From Oscillospiraceae bacterium (GTDB lineage Bacteria > Bacillota > Clostridia > Oscillospirales > CAG-382), in NCBI GenBank assembly GCA_015065165.1, contig SVQU01000015.1, positions 1-39,599 on the forward strand: a DNA stretch of 39,599 nt, read 5' to 3'. A program made the translations under genes and the position numbers. Of the stretch, positions 1 to 11,667 are shown in pieces; within the stretch, counting starts at the first letter, position 1; the number at the start of each line of letters is the position of its first letter. The notes beneath the pieces are model-generated. The model saw nothing but the letters and a program-made list of their open reading frames with translations, was not told where the DNA came from and ran no database searches.

Positions 1-426
1 AACGAGGTCGCACTTGTTGAGGAATACAACGAGAGCGGGAACGCCTACCTGACGAGCGAGAAGGATGTGTTCACGAGTCTGCTGCATAGGACCGTCGGTA
101 GCAGCAACAACGAGGATAGCGCCGTCCATCTGAGCAGCACCGGTGATCATGTTCTTAACGTAGTCAGCGTGGCCGGGGCAGTCAACGTGAGCGTAGTGAC
201 GTGCTTCGGTTTCGTATTCTACGTGACGGGTGTTAATTGTAATACCACGAGCTCTTTCTTCGGGAGCGTTATCGATCTGGTCGTATGCCTGGAATTCGAT
301 ATTTGCGTTGGTGAGAGAGAGAGTCTTGGTAATAGCAGCGGTAAGGGTGGTTTTACCATGGTCAACGTGACCGATGGTACCAATGTTTACGTGGGGCTTT
401 GTTCTTTCAAATTTAGCCTTTGCCAT
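1..426 (-). CDS. tuf: Elongation factor Tu, N-terminal part (cut by window edge)
   Basis: EF-Tu is the GTPase that carries aminoacyl-tRNA to the ribosome A site. The 142 codons present cover most of the G domain: [19 protein letters not shown] leads into the P-loop GHVDHGKT (about residues 19-26), the switch region ends in RGITI, the G3 motif is DCPGHADY and the G4 motif is NKCD close to the edge. The ATG at 426 has a GGAGG site about 9 nt upstream. It lies 124 bp after fusA in the same direction and has its own promoter in that gap, so it can be expressed from the str operon and on its own. The remaining ~250 residues lie left of the window. The identification is certain. Confidence 0.98.
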   Translation of the reverse strand, partial: MAKAKFERTKPHVNIGTIGHVDHGKTTLTAAITKTLSLTNANIEFQAYDQIDNAPEERARGITINTRHVEYETEARHYAHVDCPGHADYVKNMITGAAQMDGAILVVAATDGPMQQTREHILLARQVGVPALVVFLNKCDLV

Positions 427-478
427 TGTAAAATTCCTCCAATTTTTATAGTTTTAATTTTTTTAGATTCTAAAATCA

Positions 479-506
479 ATTATATTGATTTTTTCGCCTA
501 TGTCAA
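479..506 (-). promoter_or_regulatory. Promoter for tuf
   Basis: On the minus strand TTGACA (506-501) is followed after 16 bp by TATAAT (484-479). Both hexamers match the sigma-A consensus fully. The start of transcription would fall about 45 bp before the tuf ATG. This would give EF-Tu, needed in excess over the other str products, a separate source of mRNA. Seen in the sequence; activity is inferred. Confidence 0.8.
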
Positions 507-521
507 GGCTTTTTTCATTTT

Positions 522-545
522 TATAGGGTTTGACCCTTCCCTATA
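522..545 (-). other. Hairpin just after fusA
   Basis: TATAGGG (522-528) and CCCTATA (539-545) form a 7-bp stem with a 10-nt loop 6 bp past the fusA stop. On the transcribed minus strand no U run follows it, so it is not a convincing terminator; it may be a weak pause or processing site between fusA and the tuf promoter. Confidence 0.35.
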
Positions 546-550
546 TGGGA

Positions 551-2626
551 TTAGCCCTTCGCTTTTCCGGAAACGATTGCTTCGAGAATAGACTTGGGAA
601 CGGGATCGTAGTGGCTGGGTTCCATTACATACTGACCGCGGCCCTGTGTTTTAGAACGAAGGTCGGTAGCGTAACCAAACATCTGTGCAAGGGGAACGTG
701 AGCAGTGATCTGCTGACCGCCGCCAACGTTTTCGGTGCCCTGCATTGCACCACGACGGGAGTTGATATCGCCGATAACGGTACCGAGGTAGTCATCGGGA
801 GTAACAACAACAACCTTCATTATCGGTTCGGTAAGGATAGGACCAGCGTTCTTCATTGCGTTCTTGAATGCCATAGAGCCGGCAATCTTGAATGCCATTT
901 CCGAAGAGTCAACTTCGTGGTAGGAACCGCCGGTGAGGGTAACCTTAACGTCAACAACGTTGTATCCTGCAACAACACCGGAAAGCATTGCGCCGCGGAT
1001 ACCTGCATCAACTGCGGGGATATATTCCTTAGGAACGTCGCCGCCGGTAACTTCGTTAACGAATTCGTAACCTTTACCGGGGTTAGGTTCAACGTTGATG
1101 ATAACGTGGCCGTACTGACCTTTACCACCCGACTGACGTGCATATTTGCAGTTTTCGGTAGCCATCTTGGTGATGGTTTCGCGGTAGGATACCTGAGGCT
1201 TACCAACGTTTGCTTCAACGCGGAATTCGCGGAGAAGTCTGTCTACGATAATTTCAAGGTGGAGCTCACCCATACCTGCGATAATAGTTTGTCCGGTTTC
1301 TTCATCGGTATAAGCCTTGAAGGTAGGATCTTCTTCCGCAAGCTTTGCAAGAGCGATACCCATTTTTTCCTGACCGGCTTTGGTCTTGGGTTCGATTGCA
1401 ACGCGGATAACAGGTTCGGGGAATTCCATAGATTCGAGGATTACGGGAGCCTTTTCATCACAGAGAGTATCACCGGTGGTGGTGTTCTTTACACCAACAA
1501 CAGCAGCGATATCACCTGCGCGGATCTCCTCTACGTCCTCACGGTGGTTAGCGTGCATAAGCAGAATTCTGCCAAGACGTTCACGACCGCCCTTTGTTGC
1601 GTTATAAACGGTAGCGCCCGACTGGATGCAACCGGAGTATACACGAACGAAGCAGATCTTACCAACGAAGGGGTCGGTTGCGATCTTAAATGCAAGAGCA
1701 GAGAAGGGTTCATCATCCGAGGTAGGACGAGTGGTTTCTTCATCAGTCTTTGTGTCGATACCCTTAATGTCGGGAATATCGATAGGGGCAGGCATATAAT
1801 CAACGATAGCGTCGAGAAGCTTCTGAACACCTTTGTTTCTGTAGGAAGTACCGCAGCAAACGGGAACCATCTTGTTATCGATGGTAGCTGCACGAATTGC
1901 CTTTTTGATACCGTCAATGGGGAGTTCCTCGCCCATCATCCAAAGTTCCATAAGTTCTTCGTCATATTCGGCAACAGCTTCTACCAATCCGTTACGGAAT
2001 TCTTCTACTTTATCTGCCATATCAGCAGGAATTTCGCGTTCTTCAATGTTCTGACCGAGGTCGTCCATATAATAGTACGCTTTCATATTTACAAGGTCAA
2101 TGATGCCCTTGAAATCAGCTTCGGCACCGATAGGAAGCTGGATCGGTACAGCGGGAGCCTTCAATCTGTCCTTGATCATATCAACAACACGATAGAAGTT
2201 TGCACCCATAATGTCCATCTTATTAACGTAGCACATTCTGGGAACGCCGTACTTATCTGCCTGTCTCCAAACGGTTTCGGACTGAGGTTCAACACCGCCC
2301 TTTGCGCAAAGAACGGTAACAGAGCCGTCCAATACACGAAGAGAACGTTCAACTTCAACGGTGAAGTCAACGTGGCCGGGGGTGTCGATAATGTTTATAC
2401 GATGGTTCTTCCAGAAGCAGGTGGTAGCAGCGGAGGTAATGGTAATACCGCGCTCCTGTTCCTGTTCCATCCAGTCCATCGTTGCGGAACCTTCGTGGGT
2501 TTCGCCGATCTTATGAGTTTTACCTGTGTAATACAGGATTCTTTCTGTGGTGGTCGTCTTACCCGCGTCTATATGAGCCATGATACCGATGTTACGGGTA
2601 AGCTCAAGCGGAGTTGTTCTGGCCAT
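551..2626 (-). CDS. fusA: Elongation factor G
   Basis: EF-G is the translocase GTPase that moves tRNAs and mRNA through the ribosome and helps recycle ribosomes with RRF. The 691-residue product has the usual length. It begins [20 protein letters not shown], with the P-loop [10 protein letters not shown]2 region [12 protein letters not shown]3 DTPGHVDF and G4 NKMD, followed by domains II-V (GMGELHLEI in domain III and the C-terminal [14 protein letters not shown] stretch). The ATG at 2626 is preceded by AAGGAG at good distance. It follows rpsG by 39 bp in the classical str order. A 2-kb open frame on the opposite strand is a codon-bias shadow, not a gene. Confidence 0.99.
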   Translation of the reverse strand: MARTTPLELTRNIGIMAHIDAGKTTTTERILYYTGKTHKIGETHEGSATMDWMEQEQERGITITSAATTCFWKNHRINIIDTPGHVDFTVEVERSLRVLDGSVTVLCAKGGVEPQSETVWRQADKYGVPRMCYVNKMDIMGANFYRVVDMIKDRLKAPAVPIQLPIGAEADFKGIIDLVNMKAYYYMDDLGQNIEEREIPADMADKVEEFRNGLVEAVAEYDEELMELWMMGEELPIDGIKKAIRAATIDNKMVPVCCGTSYRNKGVQKLLDAIVDYMPAPIDIPDIKGIDTKTDEETTRPTSDDEPFSALAFKIATDPFVGKICFVRVYSGCIQSGATVYNATKGGRERLGRILLMHANHREDVEEIRAGDIAAVVGVKNTTTGDTLCDEKAPVILESMEFPEPVIRVAIEPKTKAGQEKMGIALAKLAEEDPTFKAYTDEETGQTIIAGMGELHLEIIVDRLLREFRVEANVGKPQVSYRETITKMATENCKYARQSGGKGQYGHVIINVEPNPGKGYEFVNEVTGGDVPKEYIPAVDAGIRGAMLSGVVAGYNVVDVKVTLTGGSYHEVDSSEMAFKIAGSMAFKNAMKNAGPILTEPIMKVVVVTPDDYLGTVIGDINSRRGAMQGTENVGGGQQITAHVPLAQMFGYATDLRSKTQGRGQYVMEPSHYDPVPKSILEAIVSGKAKG

Positions 2627-2665
2627 ATAATTTTCTCCTTGTATAATTTATACGTTTGACGCGGA

Positions 2666-3136
2666 TTACCAGCGGTAATGTGCGAAAGCCTTGTTTGCTT
2701 CTGCCATCTTGTGGGTGTCTTCTTTTTTCTTCACCGCACCGCCGGTGCTGTTAACAGCATCCATAATTTCAGCTGCGAGACGTTCGCTCATCTTGCGGTC
2801 GCTTCTGCTTCTCGCATAGGTGATGAGCCAACGAAGACCGAGAGTCTGCTTTCTGTCTTCGCGAACAGGCATAGGAACCTGATAGTTGGAACCGCCTCTG
2901 CGCACTGCCTTAACTTCGAGCTCAGGCATAATGTTTTCAAGAGCCTTCTTGAACTGTTCAAGGGGGCTTTCGCCTGTCTTTGTTTCGATTATAGCAAATG
3001 CGTCGTAAACGATCTTCTGGGCGATGGATTTTTTACCGTCGTACATAATGTTGTTGATCAACTTTGTAACGAGTGTGGAATTATACATCGGATCCGGAAG
3101 AACTTCTCTTTTAAAACCATGTACTCTTCTGGGCAC
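2666..3136 (-). CDS. rpsG: 30S ribosomal protein S7
   Basis: S7 starts assembly of the 30S head by binding the 3' major domain of 16S rRNA. The product is 156 residues, the standard length, when the GTG at 3136 is used: it then starts (M)[15 protein letters not shown] and ends KAFAHYRW, both diagnostic. An ATG lies six codons upstream at 3154, but it would place the strong AAGGAGG (about 3146-3152) inside the gene, whereas that site lies 8 nt before the GTG; the GTG start is therefore chosen. It follows rpsL after an unusually long 159-bp gap and precedes fusA. Confidence 0.97.
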   Translation of the reverse strand: MPRRVHGFKREVLPDPMYNSTLVTKLINNIMYDGKKSIAQKIVYDAFAIIETKTGESPLEQFKKALENIMPELEVKAVRRGGSNYQVPMPVREDRKQTLGLRWLITYARSRSDRKMSERLAAEIMDAVNSTGGAVKKKEDTHKMAEANKAFAHYRW

Positions 3137-3160
3137 TTTACTTCCCTCCTTCATAATGAT

Positions 3161-3175
3161 AGCGCTTTCTGCGCT
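3161..3175 (-). other. Small hairpin in the rpsL-rpsG gap
   Basis: AGCGC (3161-3165) and GCGCT (3171-3175) form a 5-bp stem with a 5-nt loop just upstream of the rpsG ribosome binding site, in a 159-bp untranslated gap. In E. coli the S12-S7 spacer is where S7 binds its own mRNA. Whether this spacer does the same is only a suggestion. Confidence 0.3.
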
Positions 3176-3295
3176 TCGATGAATTCACAGGTACTCGAAA
3201 ATTTTATTTCCGTTAGTGCCGATATATATAAATTTCTTCGTATCAGCACGAGGAAAACGAAATTGTCGTTCCTGAATTTTTTGACTTAAGAAAGA

Positions 3296-3709
3296 TTATT
3301 TCTTAGGTCTCTTTGCACCGTATTTAGAACGGCTCTGGTTTCTGTTGGCAACACCCTGTGTATCGAGCTTACCGCGGATAATGTGGTAACGTACACCGGG
3401 AAGGTCTTTTACTCTACCGCCCCTGATAAGAACAACAGAGTGTTCCTGAAGGTTATGACCTATACCGGGGATGTAAGCAGTAACTTCAAGACCGTTGGTA
3501 AGTCTTACTCTGGCAATCTTTCTCTGTGCGGAGTTAGGCTTCTTAGGTGTCTTAATAGCAACCTTAGTGCAAACGCCTCTCTTCTGAGGGCTGGAAAGAT
3601 CGATCGCAACGTTTTTGATCGAGTTGGTGCCCTTCTGGAGTGCCGGAGACTTAGACTTATAAGTCTTGTCCTGTCTGCCATGTCTTACCAATTGGTTAAA
3701 TGTAGGCAT
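3296..3709 (-). CDS. rpsL: 30S ribosomal protein S12
   Basis: S12 lies at the decoding centre and affects accuracy; mutations here classically give streptomycin resistance. The 137-residue product starts [13 protein letters not shown] and carries the conserved [17 protein letters not shown] stretch (here [12 protein letters not shown]), [26 protein letters not shown] and a basic C-terminus. The frame is open 21 codons further upstream, but AAAGGAG lies 7 nt before the ATG at 3709 and family alignment supports this start. It is the first gene of the str transcript, with a consensus promoter 45-75 bp upstream. Confidence 0.98.
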   Translation of the reverse strand: MPTFNQLVRHGRQDKTYKSKSPALQKGTNSIKNVAIDLSSPQKRGVCTKVAIKTPKKPNSAQRKIARVRLTNGLEVTAYIPGIGHNLQEHSVVLIRGGRVKDLPGVRYHIIRGKLDTQGVANRNQSRSKYGAKRPKK

Positions 3710-3752
3710 CGTTTTCTCCTTTCTTGTGAATTTTGCAAATCGCAACAGTTTG

Positions 3753-3782
3753 ATTATATCCCAAAAAACCACCGATTGTCAA
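3753..3782 (-). promoter_or_regulatory. Promoter of the rpsL-rpsG-fusA-tuf operon
   Basis: On the minus strand TTGACA (3782-3777), 18-bp spacer, TATAAT (3758-3753). Both boxes are perfect. It lies between the L7Ae-like gene and rpsL, so the str genes can be transcribed apart from rpoBC. Confidence 0.85.
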
Positions 3783-3840
3783 TAGTTTTCCAGCGATTTT
3801 TAGCCTTATTTGCCAATTATTTTTATAAATTTTGCCCAAA

Positions 3841-4086
3841 TCAGCCGTTTATTTCGGTTATTACGGCGGTGGGCACCTCTACTCCCGCCATTTCGGCAAG
3901 CTGCTTGGCGGTATAATGTTCGTCCAATTTAAGGTTTTGTTTACCCGACAATTCGCTCTTTACCCCTATTTTAAAGAAGGTATCGGCATCGCTTGCCAAG
4001 TAAACCTTCACGGCCTTTCCGCGGCGAACAAGCTTTAAAAACTGGTTATAGCCCGCCACACGTTTTCGGACGTCGGTTTTATCCAT
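3841..4086 (-). CDS. L7Ae/L30e-family ribosomal protein (YbxF-like)
   Basis: An 81-residue protein of the L7Ae/L30e/S12e fold, the family that binds kink-turn RNA. It begins MDKTDVRKRVAGYNQFLKLV and shows the family's basic RRGKAVKVYLASDAD stretch and a C-terminal CxxA-like position replaced by TAKQLAEMAGVEV. Position between rpoC and rpsL is the same as ybxF (rplGB) of Bacillus, which binds K-turns. The ATG at 4086 has a GAAAGG site upstream; an upstream extension to 4143 would run through a stable hairpin and is not preferred. Its ligand here (23S rRNA or an mRNA leader) is not known. Confidence 0.88.
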   Translation of the reverse strand: MDKTDVRKRVAGYNQFLKLVRRGKAVKVYLASDADTFFKIGVKSELSGKQNLKLDEHYTAKQLAEMAGVEVPTAVITEING

Positions 4087-4113
4087 TTTATTTTTACCTT
4101 TCAAATATTTTGA

Positions 4114-4143
4114 TTGCCGAGCACGTTTCCACGGGCTCGGCAA
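4114..4143 (-). other. Strong hairpin between rpoC and the L7Ae-like gene
   Basis: TTGCCGAGC (4114-4122) pairs perfectly with GCTCGGCAA (4135-4143), a 9-bp stem. The 12-nt loop can close further (CGT/ACG) around GGAA, a GNRA-type tetraloop. No U run follows on the transcribed strand, so simple termination is unlikely; an attenuator, processing site or protein-binding site is possible. Confidence 0.6.
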
Positions 4144-4161
4144 CCTAAAAAGCTGATAAAA

Positions 4162-7100
4162 TTATTCTGCGGTATCGGTACCGTATACACCCTCTGCAGG
4201 TGCATCGCCGGTGTCGATTTCTACCTCGCGGTACATCTTCATACCTGTACCTGCGGGGATAAGCTTACCGATAAGAACATTTTCCTTCAAGCCGAGCAAG
4301 GGGTCCTTTTTGCCCTTGATAGCCGCTTCGGCAAGAACCTTTGTGGTTTCCTGGAAGGACGCAGCAGAAAGGAAGGAGTCGGTAGAAAGAGATGCCTTGG
4401 TAATACCGAGAAGCTGGTTTGTACCCTCTGCGGGAATCTTGGGTGTTGCTTCGGGATGCTCGGCATTGTAAGCTTCAACAGCCTTGTTTGCCGCATAGAA
4501 TTCCGAAACGTCAACCAACGCACCAACCAAAAGATTGGTATCGCCGCAGGAGTCGATTTTAATCTTACGTGTCATCTGGCGTGCGATAACCTCGATATGC
4601 TTATCGGCAATTTCAACCGCCTGCAAACGGTATACACGCTGGATTTCTTTAATGATATAGTCGTAAACAGCATCCAAACCGTTGATACGAAGGATATCTG
4701 CGGGGCATTCGGTACCGTCGGTAAGCTTCTGACATCTGGTAACCTTTGCGCCGTCCTCAACGGTAACCTTGGTAAGCAAAGGAACGCTGGTTGCCTTTTC
4801 TTCGCCGGTTTCTTCGTTACGAACGATAAGCTGTTTGGTCTTCTTGCTTTCTTCTATGCGGAAAGTACCGTCGAATTCTGCAAGTACGGCGGTTTTCTTG
4901 GGTTTTCTTGCTTCGAAGATTTCTTCAACACGGGGAAGACCCTGGGTAATATCGCCACCTGCAACACCACCCGAGTGGAATGTACGCATGGTAAGCTGTG
5001 TACCGGGTTCACCGATAGACTGAGCCGCGATAATACCAACCGCTTCGCCGATATTAACAGCCTTGCCGCTTGTCATATCTGCGCCGTAGCAGTGCGAGCA
5101 TACGCCATGCTTAGCGCGGCAGTTAATGATAGAACGGATATGAACTCTGTCAATGCCTGCGTTAACGATTTCCTTAACGTGCTGTTCTTCGATTATGCAG
5201 TTATCGCCAACGATAACCTCGCCGGTAGCGGGATTTACCACGTCGCCGATAGTAAATCTGCCCACAAGACGGTCTTCGAAGGGTTCGATAACCGCTTCCT
5301 TACCGCCGGGAAGAACGTCCACAATACGGCTTACCCACAAGCCTTCGTCGGTTCCGCAGTCAACCTCGCGGATGATAACGTCCTGAGAAACGTCAACAAG
5401 ACGGCGGGTAAGGTAACCCGAGTCCGCAGTACGAAGCGCGGTATCGGCAAGACCTTTACGCGCACCACGGGCAGCGGTGAAGTATTCGAGAATTTTCATG
5501 CCTTCGCGGAAGTTCGCTTTAATAGGCATTTCAATGGTTTTACCGGTTGCGGATGCCATAAGACCACGCATACCCGCAAGCTGACGGATCTGCTTAATCG
5601 AACCTCTCGCACCGGAAACCGCCATCATGTTGATGGGGTTGTATTTATCAAGGTTCTTCTGAAGTGCGGTTGCAACGTCCTTGGTACATTCGTCCCAAAC
5701 CGAAACAACTCTCTGGCTTCTTTCTTCGTCGGAAAGAAGACCCTTGCGATAGAAGTCGGTGATGATATCAACCTTTTGTTCCGCCGCGTCAAGCAAGCCT
5801 GCCTTTTCGGGAGGAATGGTCATATCGTAAACCGAAATGGTGATAGAACCTCTTGTGGAATATTTAAAGCCCTGAGCCTTCATCTTATCCAACACTTCGC
5901 AGGTAACAGCGTTGCCGTGGTATTTGATACAACGGTCAACGATGGTGGAAAGCTCGCTGGAGGTAGTAACGAAGTCTACTTCAAGCTTAAATGCGTTTTC
6001 GGGTTTGCTTCTGTCAACGAAGCCAAGGTCCTGAGGAATAGGATCGTTGAAGATAAGTCTACCCAAGGTGGTTTCGGTCATGCCGGTGCGTTCAACACCG
6101 TCGATAACCTTGGTTACGCGCACCTTGATTTTTGCATGAAGTCCAAGCTCGCCGTTTTCGTAAGCCATAATAGCTTCGTCTTTGCTGCCGAAGTATTTGC
6201 CTTCGCCGGGCTCGCCCTCTTTATCAAGAGTGAGATAGAAGGAACCAAGCACCATATCCTGAGAAGGAACGGTAACAGCGTGGCCGTTAACAGGCTTAAG
6301 AAGGTTATTGGGCGAAAGCATAAGGAATCTTGCTTCTGCCTGAGCTTCTGCGGAAAGAGGAACGTGAACAGGCATCTGGTCGCCGTCGAAGTCTGCGTTA
6401 AACGCGGAACATACGAGAGGATGAAGCTTAATAGCTCTGCCTTCAACGAGGATAGGCTCGAACGCCTGAATAGAAAGTCTGTGAAGAGTAGGCGCACGGT
6501 TAAGAAGAACGGGATGTTCCTTAATAACCACTTCCAATGCATCCCAAACCTCGGAGGTAGCGCGTTCAACACGCTTCTTCGCATCCTTGATATTAGAGGA
6601 TTTGCCGGTAGCAACCAACTGCTTCATAACGAAGGGCTTGAACAATTCAAGCGCCATTTCCTTAGGCAAGCCGCACTGGAAAATCTTAAGCTCGGGACCT
6701 ACAACGATAACCGAACGGCCGGAATAGTCAACACGCTTACCCAAAAGGTTCTGTCTGAAACGGCCCTGCTTACCGCGGAGCATTTCGGAAAGAGATTTAA
6801 GGGGACGGTTGTTGGGACCTGTAACAGGTCTGCCGCGGCGTCCGTTGTCGAACAGAGCGTCAACAGCCTCCTGAAGCATACGCTTTTCGTTGCGGATAAT
6901 GATATCGGGCGCCTGAAGCTCCATAAGCTTCATAAGACGGTTGTTACGGTTGATAACACGTCTGTAAAGGTCGTTGATATCGGAGGTAGCAAATCTACCG
7001 CCGTCCAACTGTACCATAGGACGGATTTCGGGAGGAATAACGGGAAGAACGTCCAAAATCATCCATTCGGGCTTGTTTTTGGAAAGACGGAAGGATTCCA

Positions 7101-7740
7101 CAACCTCCAAGCGCTTGATGTCGCGTACCTTACGCTGACCCTGCGCGGTAAGAAGTTCCTTTTTAAGTCTGTCCGATTCTGCCTTAAGGTCGATTTCGGC
7201 AAGAAGCTTTTTAATAGCCTCTGCACCCATACCTGCTTCGAAATCATCCTCGTACTTTTCGCGGTATTCTCTATATTGCTGTTCGGTAAGTAACTGATAC
7301 TTAGCCAAGGGAGTTTCGCCGGGATCGATAACGATATACTGAGCGAAATAAAGTACCTTTTCCAAAAGTTTGGGAGAAAGGTTGAGCAAAAGACCCATTT
7401 TAGAGGGGATTGCTCTGAAATACCAAATATGAGAAACGGGAGCTGCAAGCTCTACGTGGCCCATTCTTTCACGGCGAACACGGCTGGTGGTTATTTCAAC
7501 ACCGCACTTTTCGCAGACCTTACCCTTATAACGGGCGCCTCTCTTGTATTTTCCGCAATGACATTCCCAGTCCTTGGTCGGACCAAAGATTTTTTCGCAG
7601 AAAAGACCGTCGCGCTCGGGCTTAAGGGTTCTGTAGTTAATGGTTTCGGGCTTTTTAACTTCGCCGTAGGACCATTCTCTAATCATATCGGGAGAGGCTA
7701 GACCTATTTGTATGGATTCAAATTCAATGTTGTTTTCCAT
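4162..7740 (-). CDS. rpoC: DNA-directed RNA polymerase subunit beta'
   Basis: The clamp and catalytic half of RNA polymerase. At 1192 residues it matches Gram-positive beta' subunits, without the large insertions of proteobacteria. The N-terminal zinc site is C60, C62, C76, C79; the bridge to the active site includes [12 protein letters not shown] (about 334-345) and the Mg-binding NADFDGDQM (about 448-456, three catalytic aspartates). The C-terminal zinc site is in [14 protein letters not shown], and the trigger loop region has [19 protein letters not shown]. It starts 18 bp after rpoB, so both subunits come from one mRNA. A 3-kb open frame on the plus strand is a codon-bias shadow. Confidence 0.99.
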   Translation of the reverse strand: MENNIEFESIQIGLASPDMIREWSYGEVKKPETINYRTLKPERDGLFCEKIFGPTKDWECHCGKYKRGARYKGKVCEKCGVEITTSRVRRERMGHVELAAPVSHIWYFRAIPSKMGLLLNLSPKLLEKVLYFAQYIVIDPGETPLAKYQLLTEQQYREYREKYEDDFEAGMGAEAIKKLLAEIDLKAESDRLKKELLTAQGQRKVRDIKRLEVVESFRLSKNKPEWMILDVLPVIPPEIRPMVQLDGGRFATSDINDLYRRVINRNNRLMKLMELQAPDIIIRNEKRMLQEAVDALFDNGRRGRPVTGPNNRPLKSLSEMLRGKQGRFRQNLLGKRVDYSGRSVIVVGPELKIFQCGLPKEMALELFKPFVMKQLVATGKSSNIKDAKKRVERATSEVWDALEVVIKEHPVLLNRAPTLHRLSIQAFEPILVEGRAIKLHPLVCSAFNADFDGDQMPVHVPLSAEAQAEARFLMLSPNNLLKPVNGHAVTVPSQDMVLGSFYLTLDKEGEPGEGKYFGSKDEAIMAYENGELGLHAKIKVRVTKVIDGVERTGMTETTLGRLIFNDPIPQDLGFVDRSKPENAFKLEVDFVTTSSELSTIVDRCIKYHGNAVTCEVLDKMKAQGFKYSTRGSITISVYDMTIPPEKAGLLDAAEQKVDIITDFYRKGLLSDEERSQRVVSVWDECTKDVATALQKNLDKYNPINMMAVSGARGSIKQIRQLAGMRGLMASATGKTIEMPIKANFREGMKILEYFTAARGARKGLADTALRTADSGYLTRRLVDVSQDVIIREVDCGTDEGLWVSRIVDVLPGGKEAVIEPFEDRLVGRFTIGDVVNPATGEVIVGDNCIIEEQHVKEIVNAGIDRVHIRSIINCRAKHGVCSHCYGADMTSGKAVNIGEAVGIIAAQSIGEPGTQLTMRTFHSGGVAGGDITQGLPRVEEIFEARKPKKTAVLAEFDGTFRIEESKKTKQLIVRNEETGEEKATSVPLLTKVTVEDGAKVTRCQKLTDGTECPADILRINGLDAVYDYIIKEIQRVYRLQAVEIADKHIEVIARQMTRKIKIDSCGDTNLLVGALVDVSEFYAANKAVEAYNAEHPEATPKIPAEGTNQLLGITKASLSTDSFLSAASFQETTKVLAEAAIKGKKDPLLGLKENVLIGKLIPAGTGMKMYREVEIDTGDAPAEGVYGTDTAE

Positions 7741-7758
7741 TTATCGCATCTCCTTTAC

Positions 7759-10700
7759 TTAATCATTGTCATTTTCGTCATATACGAATATTTCTTCTTC
7801 GGCGAAGTAATCGCTGTTGTCCTCGGGCTCGTCAACAAGAGAGGACATTTCGTCATCGTACATGATATCATCGGAATTTTCGAGGACGCTCTTACCGAGC
7901 TCTTCCTCGCTGAACTTTCTTTCATCGGGTCCGTCATCGTCATCCGAATAATCCTTAAGAGGAATTTCGTTGTCGTTCTTATCAAGAACGCGAACGTCAA
8001 GCGCCAAGGACTGAAGTTCCTTTGCAAGAACCTTGAAGGATGCGGGAACACCGGGGGTAGGAATATTCTGACCCTTAACGATAGCCTCGTATGCCTTAAC
8101 TCTACCCTTGATATCGTCGGACTTAACGGTGAGGATTTCCTGCAAGGTGTAAGCCGCGCCGTATGCTTCAAGCGCCCAAACTTCCATTTCACCGAAACGC
8201 TGGCCGCCGAACTGAGCTTTACCGCCCAAGGGCTGCTGGGTTACGAGAGAGTAAGGACCGGTAGAACGTGCGTGAATCTTATCGTCAACAAGGTGGTGGA
8301 GCTTAAGGAAGTACATATAACCAACGGTTACGGGGTTATCGAAGGGCTGACCTGTACGTCCGTCATAAAGAACGGTCTTACCGTCAACAACCTTAACAAG
8401 GTTTGCTTTACGCAATTCTTCGAATTCTTCCTTATTTTCGGCGATCCATTCACGGGTGAGCTTTTCTGTGGTCTTTTCACCTGTTTCTGCATCGACGATT
8501 TCTTTATAAAGTGCCTTACCGTCGGGATTTTCATCATAACGGAGGTCGCGGTAGAGACCCGCGCTGTTAAGGCATTCTTCAATGTCTTTTTCGTTTGCAC
8601 CGTCGAATACGGGGGTCATAACCTTCCAACCGAGAGCTCTTGCTGCTCTACCGAGATGGACCTCGAGAACCTGACCGATGTTCATACGGGAAGGAACGCC
8701 CAACGGGTTAAGAACGATGTCAAGAGGAGTACCGTCGGGGAGGAAGGGCATATCTTCGCTGGGAAGTATGCGGGAAATTACACCCTTGTTACCGTGGCGG
8801 CCCGCCATCTTATCGCCCACAGAAATCTTACGCTTCTGAGCGATATAAACACGTGCAACCTTGATAACACCGGGAGGAAGGATATCGCAATCGTCGCGGG
8901 AGAATACCTGAACGTCAACAACGATACCGGTTTCGCCGTGAGGAAGCTTAAGAGAAGTATCTCTAACCTCACGCGCCTTTTCGCCGAATATTGCACGAAG
9001 CAATTTTTCTTCGGCGGTAAGCTCGGTTTCGCCCTTGGGCGTAACCTTACCTACAAGGATATCGCCGGAGTGAACCTCGGCACCGATACGGATAATACCG
9101 TCGGCATCGAGATCGCGCAATGCGTCCTCGCCAACGTTGGGAAGTTCTCTGGTGATTTCTTCCGGTCCGAGCTTGGTATCTCTGGATTCGCAATAATATT
9201 CTTCAATGTGGATAGAGGTATAAACGTCATCACGAACCAAGCGTTCGTTAAGAAGTACCGCGTCCTCGTAGTTATAACCTTCCCAGGTCATAAAGCCGAT
9301 GAGAACGTTTTTACCCAAAGCGATTTCGCCGTTATCGGTAGCGGGACCGTCGGCAATGATATCGCCTTTATGAATTCTTTCGCCCTTCTTAACAACAGGA
9401 CGCTGGTTTACGCAGGTGCCCTGGTTAGAGCGTTTGAATTTAATAAGATTGTATACGTCGGTACCGCCCTGGTCGTTACGAACAACAACGCAAGCAGCAG
9501 AAACGCTTTCTACGATACCGTCGTTTTTAGCAAGCACGAGAACGCCGCTGTCGTAAGCCGCCTTGTGCTCCATACCCGTACCGATAACAGGCGCTTCGGT
9601 AATCATCAAGGGAACCGCCTGCTTCTGCATGTTGGAACCCATGAGCGCACGGGTGTTATCGTCGTTTTCAAGGAAGGGGATCATTGCAGTAGCAACCGAA
9701 ACCACCATCTTGGGCGAAACGTCCATAAGGTCAATCTTGTTTGCCTCGAATTCGAGAATTTCATCTCTGTGGCGGGCAACGATTTTACGGTTAAGGAAGT
9801 GGCCGTTTTCGTCGATAGGCTCGTTTGCGGTAGCAACCACGAATTCATCCTCTGCATCCGCAGAAAGATATACAACGTCCTTGGTAACAACGCCGTTCTT
9901 TACAACGCGGTAGGGTGCTTCGATAAAGCCGAATTTATTAACCTTTGCATAAGTAGCAAGGGAGGAAATAAGACCGATGTTAGGACCTTCAGGGGTTTCG
10001 ATAGGACACATTCTGCCGTAATGGGTGTAGTGAACGTCTCGAACCTCGAAGGATGCTCTGTCTCTGGAAAGACCGCCGGGACCGAGAGCCGAAAGTCTTC
10101 TCTTATGAGTAAGCTCGGCAAGGGGGTTTGCCTGGTCCATAAACTGAGAAAGAGGGCTGGAGCCGAAGAAATCACGGATAGCCGAAACAATAGGACGGAT
10201 GTTGATAAGCGACTGAGGAGTAACTGTATCGATATCCTGAGTTGTCATCTTTTCCTTAACGATCTTGTCCATTCTGGAGAAGCCGATACGGAGCTGGTTA
10301 AGCAAAAGCTCACCAACAGAACGCAAGCGACGGTTGCCGAGGTGGTCGATATCGTCGGTCTTGCCGATTCCGTGATAGAGGCAGATGATATAGTTTACGG
10401 ATGCAAGAATATCATCGATGGTGATGTGCTTGGGAATAAGCTCATCGTGTGCCTTGTCGCAAGCCTTTTTGAAAGCCTCTGCATCGCTGATGCCAACTTC
10501 GCCGATAATGCGCAAAAGAGGATCGATGGCAACGTATTCTTCAAGACCGAGAATTTCGTTGGAAATGCCGGTAACCGCACTTGCATCAACCATACGGTTG
10601 GTGAATACCTTAACCTCGCTTCCGTCCTCAACGTCGTTAGCAACGAGATAAACCTCGCAAACGCCTGCGCGTTCCAATGCTTCTGCCTCGGAACGGGAAA

Positions 10701-11667
10701 GCTTTCTGCCTGCTTCATATATAACCTCACCGGTGATGGGAGAAACCGCATCACGGGCAAGAGTCTGACCTGTTACACGTCTTGCCAAGGCAAGCTTGTT
10801 ATTAAATTTATATCTGCCGACCGGAGAAATGTCGTATCTCTTTTCATCAAAGAAAAGATTATTAATAAGTATCTGTGCGCTTTCAACGATAGGCGGATCG
10901 CCGGGGCGCAATTTACGGTAAATTTCTTTAAGTGCTTCGTCAACGGGGTTGGTCATACCGCCTGTTTGAACAACGCGGTCAACCTCCTGAAGCATAGTAT
11001 CCTTTTCAAAGGTAGCTTTAAGGAGTGGTTCATCACCGAACTTTTCGAGAATTTCTTCGTTTGTACCCAAGCCGAAGGCACGAAGAAGAACGGTAATCGG
11101 AATTTTACGGTTTTTATCGATACGCACGTAGAAAACGTCCGAGTTGTCGGTTTCATATTCCAACCATGCGCCGCGATAAGGGATAACGGTAGCGGCAAGA
11201 AGGTTTCTGCCGGACTTGTTATCGATTGCTTCATAATAAATTCCGGGTGAGCGTACAACCTGAGAAACGACAACTCTTTCTGCGCCGTTTATAATAAATG
11301 TACCGCTGTCGGTCATAAGCGGGAAATCGCCCATGTAAATTTCTTGTTCCTTAACCTCGCTGGTAATCTTGTTCGTCAAACGAACGGTTACCTTAAAAGG
11401 GGTAGCGTAGTTAAGGTCTCTGTCCTTACATTCCGCAATCGTATATTTGGGAGTTTCATCGAGAGAATAATCCACAAACTCGATAATGAGATTGCCGGAA
11501 TAATCCGCCATGGGAGAAATATCTCTCAAAACGTCGCCGATGTCGTGCTCTACAAAATCTTTAAACGATTTTTTCTGCACTTCGATAAGATTGGGAATTT
11601 CGAGTACCTCATCGTTCTTGGAAAAAGACATTCTTAATGTTCTTCCGAGGAGTTGCTCTTTCACCAT
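7759..11667 (-). CDS. rpoB: DNA-directed RNA polymerase subunit beta
   Basis: The beta subunit of RNA polymerase, 1302 residues, somewhat longer than Bacillus beta because of an acidic C-terminal tail (SDDDDGPDE, then DNDND at the end). Diagnostic stretches include [25 protein letters not shown] near residues 110-135, the rifampicin region [33 protein letters not shown], and [14 protein letters not shown]. The ATG at 11667 aligns with other beta subunits, but its GGAG is 13 nt away; it overlaps the stop of a short leader ORF (see that entry). rplJ/rplL, which usually precede rpoB, are absent; the gene is transcribed from its own promoter divergently from a WYL regulator. Confidence 0.98.
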   Translation of the reverse strand: MVKEQLLGRTLRMSFSKNDEVLEIPNLIEVQKKSFKDFVEHDIGDVLRDISPMADYSGNLIIEFVDYSLDETPKYTIAECKDRDLNYATPFKVTVRLTNKITSEVKEQEIYMGDFPLMTDSGTFIINGAERVVVSQVVRSPGIYYEAIDNKSGRNLLAATVIPYRGAWLEYETDNSDVFYVRIDKNRKIPITVLLRAFGLGTNEEILEKFGDEPLLKATFEKDTMLQEVDRVVQTGGMTNPVDEALKEIYRKLRPGDPPIVESAQILINNLFFDEKRYDISPVGRYKFNNKLALARRVTGQTLARDAVSPITGEVIYEAGRKLSRSEAEALERAGVCEVYLVANDVEDGSEVKVFTNRMVDASAVTGISNEILGLEEYVAIDPLLRIIGEVGISDAEAFKKACDKAHDELIPKHITIDDILASVNYIICLYHGIGKTDDIDHLGNRRLRSVGELLLNQLRIGFSRMDKIVKEKMTTQDIDTVTPQSLINIRPIVSAIRDFFGSSPLSQFMDQANPLAELTHKRRLSALGPGGLSRDRASFEVRDVHYTHYGRMCPIETPEGPNIGLISSLATYAKVNKFGFIEAPYRVVKNGVVTKDVVYLSADAEDEFVVATANEPIDENGHFLNRKIVARHRDEILEFEANKIDLMDVSPKMVVSVATAMIPFLENDDNTRALMGSNMQKQAVPLMITEAPVIGTGMEHKAAYDSGVLVLAKNDGIVESVSAACVVVRNDQGGTDVYNLIKFKRSNQGTCVNQRPVVKKGERIHKGDIIADGPATDNGEIALGKNVLIGFMTWEGYNYEDAVLLNERLVRDDVYTSIHIEEYYCESRDTKLGPEEITRELPNVGEDALRDLDADGIIRIGAEVHSGDILVGKVTPKGETELTAEEKLLRAIFGEKAREVRDTSLKLPHGETGIVVDVQVFSRDDCDILPPGVIKVARVYIAQKRKISVGDKMAGRHGNKGVISRILPSEDMPFLPDGTPLDIVLNPLGVPSRMNIGQVLEVHLGRAARALGWKVMTPVFDGANEKDIEECLNSAGLYRDLRYDENPDGKALYKEIVDAETGEKTTEKLTREWIAENKEEFEELRKANLVKVVDGKTVLYDGRTGQPFDNPVTVGYMYFLKLHHLVDDKIHARSTGPYSLVTQQPLGGKAQFGGQRFGEMEVWALEAYGAAYTLQEILTVKSDDIKGRVKAYEAIVKGQNIPTPGVPASFKVLAKELQSLALDVRVLDKNDNEIPLKDYSDDDDGPDERKFSEEELGKSVLENSDDIMYDDEMSSLVDEPEDNSDYFAEEEIFVYDENDND

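Noticed and set aside
530..2659. 709-codon open frame opposite fusA
   Set aside because: It is exactly antisense to a conserved gene, has no family resemblance and no ribosome site. Biased codon use in highly expressed genes leaves the complement free of stops.
3296..3772. Longer S12 start at 3772
   Set aside because: The extension would be translated across the str promoter -10 box and spacer, and lacks similarity to S12; ATG 3709 has a clear AAAGGAG.
4114..7293. 1059-codon open frame opposite rpoC
   Set aside because: Same reason: a codon-bias shadow of rpoC, Asn/Gly/Val-rich with no recognisable domain.
7708..11250. 1180-codon open frame opposite rpoB
   Set aside because: Same reason: a shadow of rpoB; it also runs out of the rpoC start region without any start signal.
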